Positions 56,944-64,000 of a DNA stretch of 64,000 nt are shown here, piece after piece. The stretch lies in NCBI GenBank assembly GCA_958295665.1, contig OY282560.1:307873236-307937235 (forward strand), written 5' to 3'. How positions within the stretch are numbered: position 1 is the stretch's first letter; every line of letters begins with the position of its first letter. The position numbers and the translations under genes were made by a program. The notes below the pieces were generated by a model. That model worked only from the letters and a program-made list of their open reading frames with translations, was not told where the DNA came from and searched no databases. This stretch comes from Tipula vernalis. Its lineage: Eukaryota > Arthropoda > Insecta > Diptera > Tipulidae.

Positions 56944-58884
56944 TTATTCATAAAATTCGTAATCAGACTTTTCCTGTTCTTGAATCTGATATTTTTCGTA
57001 ATACAAATCAATAATTTTATTAGTATATACATCACGAATTTCCAATTTGGAGTTTTGTTTGTCGATTGTAAATTTGATTTCATTTAAATCTATAAAATAT
57101 TTAAGATTTTCTCGTTGGCTTATTTCAAATATTAATTTATTATTAAATTGAAATTCATTTGTATTTGATATACGAATTTCTTTCAAAACAAATTCGAAGA
57201 TGGATACCCATGTCCCTTCGTCTTCATTTATTTCTACTGCCTAGAATATAAAATTGAAAATGTTTAATAATAAATGTGTATTAGGTTTTAAAATAATTTT
57301 GTACTTACGCTTAACTTCTCTAAATTATTGAGTAGTTGCCAGTTACGGCAGCTATTTTTTAAAGAACATTCAAATAGAATCATCCTCGGTTCTATGTTAC
57401 ATTGTTGGAAATTCTCTAACACATTTAAATCAACTTTAATATTAAAAAATTGTATCATTAAAACTTGTAAATTATCGAAAATTCTGTAATCATCCAAATT
57501 ACATTTGTATATGTATAAATTTATTAAACAATTATTATGAAATTTGACTATTTTTAACTCCGCCACGAAACGTTCGATGAAATTGAAAGTATTTTTCCCT
57601 TTCAAACAAATGTCCACTCTTTTATTAGCGGCTATAGCTCTATTGCGCTCGAACATAGACTCATTGTTTATCCATATGTAATTCGTGTCTAAGACGATTG
57701 CGTGAACGTTTTTTGATTCAATTAAATCTACCAATAACGATAAACTCATTTTATCGAAACCTTCTCCATCAATGCTATAAGCTACATTCAAATTTTCCTG
57801 TAATTTCTTAAAAACATCGATTTCTTCTGTTAGTTTAATAGTGTCTCTAACTTGACCAACTTGTAATGGAGACATATACAAAGGGTCAAAAAAATGTTGA
57901 AATTCATATGCCAAATAAAACATTAGAAGGTATGACGGTTCACCATTTTTGGCAACCATATATTCATAAATGCTTAAAAAATTATTTTTAGTGAACTTGT
58001 CAAGTCCTTGTTTTATAATAAAGTCAATTTCATCTTTTAAATGCTTTGATTTGGACGGGTCACGAATATCGCTAATTGCTAATCTTAATGATAGTAGATC
58101 CGTAATATCTAGATCATTGGCATAATTAAGCGTTCCGAGATGGCTGAGGATTATTGGTAATGTAGAATATAAGTCATGATTTAAATGGATTTTTTGTAGG
58201 AAATAAAATTGTTGCCACGGAAAACTAAATAACACGAACAGTGAATGGTCTTGCCTATCATAATATTTTTTAAATTCGTGAACAATATCTAGTTTAGCAC
58301 TAACACTTTGGTTAAACGTAATCACATTAATGTGGTGGTCACCGTAAACAGAATATCGAACTTTTTCTTCAATTTTTAAAACATACGCGGTTGTAGTCTT
58401 TAATAAATTTCTGAAAATAAATGTTAAATTCTAATGACATTTTCGCTTAATTATCTCATTTTTAATTATTTTACCTTCAAAGTAATAAACTTTGCTGCTT
58501 TTATAAATAAGGTAGGTTTTTCCTCCCATGGGAATGAAAATTGTGAATTTTTAATTGAGTCACGCAGGAAATTGAGCTGATCTTTAGTTGCTCGTAATAA
58601 AATAATCAGGCGCATTTCAAACAGTTTACTTCCAAATTTTAATATATGCTCGTACATTTCCCAATCACTGTTTGCAAACATCTTATTCATAATCTTTTCC
58701 CATTTATTTATTATCGATGTGTGAACAAAAAATGAGCACGGAACCTCCCCTGTTTAAGTCAAATTAACACTTATAAATAAAATTTGTCGCGAAATAAAAT
58801 GAAATAAAAACTTTTACCAGATTTCCAAGGCTCATTTTTTGAGGCGTCAATTATTAACCAATTTAAAAATTCCAAGTTTTCCAT
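56944..58884 (-). pseudogene. Uncharacterised four-exon gene, copy 2 (frameshifted)
   Basis: Exons are 58884-58818, 58749-58475, 58410-57309 and 57240-56944, with introns of 68, 64 and 68 nt and canonical GT-AG ends. Intron 2 is identical to copy 1 over all 64 nt. Exon 1 keeps the 67-nt length and phase of copy 1 but encodes a largely different N-terminus (MENLEFLNWL versus MNTLTSISVI). Exon 3 is 1102 nt, not a multiple of three: about five nucleotides are missing after its first seven codons (about 58388-58393), so the long frame that follows is out of phase with exon 2. All later exon 3 and exon 4 codons are open. Either copy 2 is a recent pseudogene, or the assembly has an indel, or another start is used (first downstream ATG at 58325). 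Confidence 0.7.
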
Positions 58885-59152
58885 ATTAACTAGTTTCTTT
58901 AATCAAACTCGCCAACACAAATTCTACATATGTACTAAAATGATAGAATATTCGTATTTAAGTATAGATATTTTGAACTCTTATCAGTGACGTCACATTC
59001 ACAATTTTATCAAAAGAATTGGTATCTTTTTATTGAAAGTATCAACAACAAACATAAATTCCGTTCTTATTTGGTAAATACAAATATGAAATGAAATGTG
59101 TACGATAACAACAAAATATTTCGATCTATCTATAAATTGAACTACATTTATT

Positions 59153-60309
59153 TAGCTTCCTATATTTAATTTTGTTTATTCAATTGAATGAGATGATGAG
59201 TGTGCAATGTTTTCATTGTTGATAATATTTGCTTTTGCAGATTTCCATAGGTTTTGTTGTTGTTGTTGTTGTTGTTAATGTATAGTACATAACTCCTCCC
59301 TTCCTAGATTGATGCTGTCCTCAGCGTCAACTTGAGTGAGCTCTGCTAACTGTAATAATTTTGTTTTTATCTTAAGGGCTGATGCTATGTATTTCCTGTA
59401 GGTTGTCGTGGTTGAAATCGTTTGATGGAAAATTAAACACAATTTTGTCGCTTGTAATAATTATTTTACACAAGTTCAATTTTATTTTCACCGTTGTGAC
59501 CAACAAATTATATAATATCACAAAAATTAAGCCCCGAAATTGCAAAATGCAATTTCTTTTATAGTTTTTTTTTGTAAAGGGGAATTTTAGTACATCTGTA
59601 ATTTTGCTCAAATTTAATATAATAAATATTGTTACGGCCACCGTAATGAATATCAACCTAAAACCATTTTTGTATTTTGAATTTATATTTTATTATTGTT
59701 AACGTAAATCTAGTATACCGAATTAATACACTGTAAAATATTATATGAAAAGGAAAACATCACGTAAAGAAACGCACCTAATAGATGCACATATAAAGAG
59801 AATAAACGAAAATGAGTCAGTCGAATTTTAACCACGAAACGATAGAATTGTTTTATTTATAACGTGAAGGGTCATAATATATACGTAGGAAGCGTATTCA
59901 ATAATATATACGTAGGAAGCGTGTTCATGGTGCCGAAATAGAAAAAGAATTGGGACCTGTAGATATAGTTTAAGTCGAAAAAAGGAAAAAAAAGAACAAA
60001 TTAGTAAAAGAGGAGAAAAGAAGCTACGTAGTATAATTGAAAATAAAGGAATTACAAAAAAAACAGAAGCTACGTAGTACAGTTTGAAAAAACAAAAAAA
60101 AAAAAAAAACAACGGAGGAAAAATAAAGGTATGAATAAAATCTATATGATTATTAAATAAATTAGTATGTATGAGTGAAAGTATGTAAATTATAAGAAGT
60201 GATTTAGAAAAAATTAAAATTATGTGTAATAAATTATTATGTTAAAATAAAAATGCTCTGGAAAATTCCAGAGATACCGGTAAAAGACACATGGTACAAA
60301 AGTGTTACC
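59153..60309. other. Non-coding and possible LTR-type debris
   Basis: Contains a TTG microsatellite (59252-59275). On the minus strand a purine-rich GGAAGGGAGGAG tract is followed by TTATGTACTATACA, which resembles the polypurine tract and LTR start of a Ty3-type element, and an open stretch precedes it (LLQLAELTQVDAEDSI), possibly a pol C-terminus. TGTTACGGCCACC at 59633 is another LTR-like start. A tandem 27-bp duplication (ATATACGTAGGAAGCGT) occurs at 59876-59930. None of this is conclusive. Confidence 0.3.
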
Positions 60310-61290
60310 GTTTGAAAAAACAAAAAAGTATCCAATTAGTACAAAAACGGGTATCCAAAAGTATCCAATTTTTTTTTTGTCAATAAAACATGATAATTGC
60401 TCTATTGCGAGTACTTTTAAATAAAAAATATGTTTTTAATTCAAGGTACATTTATTAAGGAGGTACATATAAAATCACATTGTAATAAAATTAATAAAAA
60501 TCACATTTTTCATAAAAAAAAAAAAATTAAATCACATTGCCCCTTTTCCATAGAGAAATTTAGCATCAACTTAGCTTGTAAAGTTGACTCTAAACGAAAA
60601 TGTTGGTGCAAAATATTTATTTAGGGTTAACTTGAAAGCTAAGTTAATCTTAATTTGTCTATTACTCAGGGCTAATATTTCTTAAATTAAAATAAGTTTT
60701 GTTCCGGGCGCGGTACCCAAACTTCGCATATTTTATTGGAACTTATAGACTTTTTCTCGCTCTCCGATATTAACTCTTGTGCTGCCATCATAGAGTCTAT
60801 ATTATTAATTAATAATCGGTTGGTTAGTTTGGTTTTAATAATATTTAAATTTGAAAAAATTCTTTCTGCTGCCGCCGAACTATGAGGCAAGCTCATTAAA
60901 CTATACATAAATTTTGACAACTTTCCAAATAAGGGACTGCCGATCGAATTTCTCACCGAACCAATTTTACACCAAAATTCCTCGATATTTGTTTGATCTG
61001 TACTTTGTACCAAATGTATAGAAAACTTAAGGACTTTTACCTCATCCAATATATCGTCTTTTTCATTTGCATTTTGTACCAAATTGGGAAATAAATTTAA
61101 TAGAGCTGTTATTGAGGATATGTTGGACGAAAGTAAATTTACTGGATTAATTAATTTTAAGTGATTAATGACCGGGTCATTAAAATTAAATCGCAATTTT
61201 ATCTGTTCAGCTAGTTTAATATAATATTGTTTTATATTGTTTGTCAGAACCAGAAACTCGTCATCTTGCAATCTATTCAGTGACATGAAT
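60310..61290 (-). pseudogene. hAT transposase, C-terminal half
   Basis: The minus-strand open frame (to 60687) ends with the hAT dimerisation domain: KFMYSLMSLPHSSAAAERIF, then SNLNIIKTKLTNRLLINN and MMAAQELI. Upstream is the region SLNRLQDDEFLVLTNN and YYIKLAEQIKLRFNFNDP. The first about 75 codons of that ORF (above 61290) belong to the inserted sequence. The 60310-60686 part is non-coding and may hold the hAT right end (AGTGTTACCGTTTG at 60301). Between 60572 and 60650 an imperfect hairpin of about 27-bp arms (CAACTTAGCTT...AAGCTAAGTT) lies next to it. Confidence 0.8.
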
Positions 61291-63525
61291 GTGTTACGTG
61301 CAGCTCCGCTTGCGTAACCCTGTTTGGTTTGCTTTCGGTCCGGCGCTTGTCTGTGTTTGGAATCATTTTTTTTTAATTTTGCTTTCCCCTCTTTGACGAT
61401 GCCGTTTGTTTGACTCGTTTGAGTTTTGTAATGTATTGGTTGAGCGTGCAATGTTGTTGGCCATCGCACGAGAGCAACATATACGAGTTGGTCGATTTTA
61501 ATTGGTTTTGTTGGTGGTTCGAGCGATTGCATTGGTGCGCGGAAATGGTCTGATGTGTTTAATGTTACTGGTAGAGAGAGTGGTTGTATTTTGCTTTTGA
61601 ATTCGGATGGTGGGTGTGACTACTAGAACGGTGAAAGCTGAATATTCGCGACCGGGTGATGTTTTGATGGAGAAAGAAAAAAGATCAGTCAAGTTTGGTG
61701 CGTTAATTAATTCAGTCAGTTGTACTTAAAAAAAAAAAAAAAAATTAAAAAAATTAAATTGTAATACTGATAATATATTAAAAAAAAAAATCATTTAATT
61801 TCTTTTGGTGAAGCCATTTTTTTTCTTTGGTGATATTTTTTTTGTTATTATTAATATATAAACAATAATTAGTTTTAGAGAAAATTGTGTATATGAACAA
61901 TCAATAAATAAAAAATAAAAAATAAAAAAATTTTGATCAATGTCAATTTCAAAATTAATCGGAAAAAAAAACATAATAATAAATAAACTTTGTAACATGG
62001 TACAGTGTTGTGATCATTACCTAAAAAAATTGTAAATAAAAATAAAAATAAATAGATAAATATGGTCATATTGTATAATGTTGTGAGCTCTAAATAAAGT
62101 ATTGTAAATGAATAAAAATATAAATTTTGTAGCTTTGCATAATGTTGTGATCACCAAATAAAATATTGTAAATGAATGAAAACATATTGTTATATTGTAC
62201 AGTGTGGTGATCATTAACTTGAACTATTGTTAATGAATAAAAACAAAAAAAAAATATATAAAAATATTGTAATGTTGTACAGTGTGGTGACCATTCAATA
62301 AAATATGATAAATGAAAAGACGATTTTTGTTGTTTTTATTGTTGGAAAAAAAAATAAAAAAATAAAACGTGGACATACTAGCATTGTTTGGAAAATTTGG
62401 TGGGCCGACCTTTTAGAGAAAAAAAAAAAATAACTGTCATATTGATTTGCTGAAAGTGTTGTGACCTTGTGAAAAAAAAAATATATATATATATTTATAT
62501 ATACATATATAAACTAAACTCAGTTTAATCCTATTAGAAAACAAAATACTTTGTGAATTTTGCTCTATTGTCTGACATAGTTGGTGTACCTAAAAGACAC
62601 CCAAGAAAAAAAAAAATAAAACACCGACCTTGAGTGATTTAGTTCTGTGGTAGAGTGAAATCCGTGTTAATAAACCAATTGAAAAAAAACAAAAAAAAAA
62701 GGAAATCTCGCGTTCTTGTGGATAAACTCAAAGTGAGAAAGCAACGGTGTGCTGTTACGGTGATTGCGGATTGTGTAGTGGTTTTGCTTTGGTGGCTGCC
62801 CCGTCAACCAAGCAGACCGGGCAGAGGTGTGTGAGTGGAATACAGCGTCGAGTAGCGGGTATACAGGCTGTTCCAGATCAGGCGAGGTCGGATGAGATTC
62901 TCGTTGGTCGACCCTCAGGTATCGTCTCATATAAAATGTAATAACTAGAATATAGAGATTTTATCTTCTTTTGTTGTTTATGCGATTTTGTTTTTTTTTT
63001 TGTTTTCTTTAACGTAGTATTTTTTTGTTTGAATTAAGAAAAAAAATAAGAAAAAAAACATTTTTTTTGGGTACCTCTTGTTTATGTGAGCCAGGTTTTG
63101 CTGATCACGTCAGATGCGTTTTTTTTATTAATTTACTGTATTTGTCCTATGCCAAATAACTTAACTTTTCAGCTTCACCGTTCTAGTGGTCACCTTATCC
63201 TTAAATTGTTTACATGTGTGCTCGTTCTTATTTTTTTTTCTCGTCAAACTAGTTCTGTTAAGAATGAGTGAGTAGAACTAGGGGAGAGGTCGCGATGGAT
63301 TGGTGAGTGATGGTTCTCTTGTAAATATGATCGATACCTAGTGTCCAGGTCATACAAATGTCTTTTCGGTAAACAAAGCGGTTGTGTCCTTCCCTTCTTT
63401 TCATGGTTTAAGTTTTTTTTTTTCTTGCGGTTATTCAAGCATTTCGCTAAGTCTGGAAAATCCCACGCCGCCCCTGAGCTCTAGCCAGCTACATATACCG
63501 CACCAGACCCCTGGCGTTATGTCTG
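61291..63525. mobile_element. Unidentified 2.2-kb insertion splitting the hAT transposase
   Basis: Lies between the two halves of the hAT frame. The five-base repeat GTTAC on both sides (about 61292 and 63549) could be a target duplication. It has no coding region that I recognise: long A/T runs, a tandem array (61995-62320), and two GC-richer islands (61300-61690 and 62730-62930). A retrotransposon remnant or a non-autonomous element is likely; the class is unknown. Confidence 0.45.
61995..62320 (+). repeat. Tandem repeat of about 65-77 bp, five diverged units
   Basis: Each unit carries GT(A/G)CA(G/T)(A/T)GTTGTGATCA-like core, a spacer, and AATATTGTAAATGAATAAAAA. Starts are near 62000, 62068, 62135, 62200 and 62275. 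Confidence 0.65.
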
Positions 63526-64000
63526 TCAACGAAATCCTAACGATTTCGTTACAAATGATTGAACTGCATATCCCATACCGATTTCCGCCAGTGGTAGGTG
63601 GTTTTCTTCGTTTATGAAATCTATGTCATTAATATTATCCGTGAGGAAGCAATTTGGCTTGATAAAATTGCTCAGAATTATTTTAAAATTGGTTTCCATC
63701 GTGTCATTCATTATATGTATGCGAATCTTTTCAGATTGAAATTCTACGTTCATTCTGTTGATGATATTCAACGAATAGGACAGAAACATAAAATATATTT
63801 TATTTATTGGGTTGCTCAATTGCTCAGCTAAGCTCTTTGCTGTTTTTTGTGCGCCTTTATCTTCCAAAGTACACGAAATAAAATTCATCTGTAATGCATC
63901 CCACTGCTCCAAAATTCTGTTAATCACCATTTCAAGCGACAACCATCGCGTTTGCGCAAGCCCAAGGATTTTATGGGGTTTTAAAGAAAAATATTCTTGA
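63526..64000 (-). pseudogene. hAT transposase, central part, cut by window edge
   Basis: The minus-strand frame enters at the window edge. It reads KILGLAQTRWLSLEMVINRI, LEQWDALQMNF, then LSNPINKIYFMFLSYSLNI and NVEFQSEKIRIHI, and ends HLPLAEIGMGYAVQSF before foreign sequence. This RW.SL...RIIEQW.AL block and FQSE.P.IH are characteristic of the hAT core. It is continued, after the insertion, at 61290-60687. The N-terminal zinc finger and first catalytic residues are outside the window. Confidence 0.85.

Larger units (their letters stand above)
55399..59152. repeat. Segmental duplication, copy 2
   Basis: Matches 1490-4806, same orientation. It differs by the solo LTR insertion (56057-56530), by a small deletion at about 56753, and by clustered substitutions in the exons of the gene. 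Upstream of exon 1 the copies differ at about two of 145 positions by eye. Confidence 0.9.

Noticed and set aside
1..64000. CRISPR arrays, tRNA, rRNA or bacterial operons
   Set aside because: None found. The tandem repeats lack spacers, and gene structure with introns and retroelements is eukaryotic.

Overview
The window looks like repeat-rich euchromatin or pericentric DNA from an insect, most probably a fly (Diptera). The evidence is AT-rich DNA, 64-68 nt GT-AG introns, a BEL/Pao primer site complementary to the 3' end of insect tRNA-Tyr, and a repeat population (Ty3, BEL/Pao, Jockey, LOA, CR1, mariner, hAT, MULE, Helitron, MITEs) typical of arthropods. I see no bacterial features, rRNA, tRNA or CRISPR. 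Almost all coding sequence belongs to mobile elements, and nearly all of it is broken by stops, frameshifts, deletions or nested insertions.

Layout. 1-866 is a Ty3-type gag/protease fragment (- strand). 945-4806 is a 33-bp minisatellite followed by copy 1 of a segmental duplication that carries a four-exon gene of unknown function. 5996-9148 is a gene-like fragment and a Jockey-type retrotransposon. This is fused in frame to a Ty3-type gag with its LTR (to 10912). 11172-12647 holds nested inverted-repeat elements. 12975-17713 is a degenerate BEL/Pao element with two related MITEs. 17874-22994 is a complete-length LOA-type retrotransposon with 12-bp target duplications, sitting inside a small open reading frame. 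23540-24565 holds DUF4806 and Helitron helicase fragments. 25764-29760 is a nearly intact CR1-type element. 30900-32740 is more Helitron. 32872-33320 is Ty3 debris. 33850-38711 is a second Jockey element with a MITE in its 3' UTR. 38785-39902 is a second Helitron-related segment. 39970-41093 is a mariner interrupted by a retrotransposon fragment with a 16-bp target duplication. 41290-43760 is BEL/Pao and LINE debris. 46338-46500 is an inverted block of the 33-bp minisatellite. 47165-50846 is LINE and BEL/Pao. 51690-54515 is a MULE and a CR1-like LINE. 55035-59152 is minisatellite plus copy 2 of the segmental duplication. 60310-64000 is a hAT transposase split by about 2.2 kb of unidentified sequence.

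The most interesting part is the duplicated gene (2605-4542 and 56944-58884). I could assemble four exons in both copies with canonical splice sites and consistent phase. The introns and 5' flank are nearly identical between copies (intron 2 is 64/64 by eye). The exons differ at roughly one residue in four, in clusters, and exon 1 is only about half identical while keeping exactly the same length and phase. Together with an LRR-like C-terminal half whose changes fall on the predicted strand positions, this resembles a diversifying effector- or recognition-type family. That interpretation is inference. Copy 2 carries a frameshift at the start of exon 3 and may be a pseudogene.
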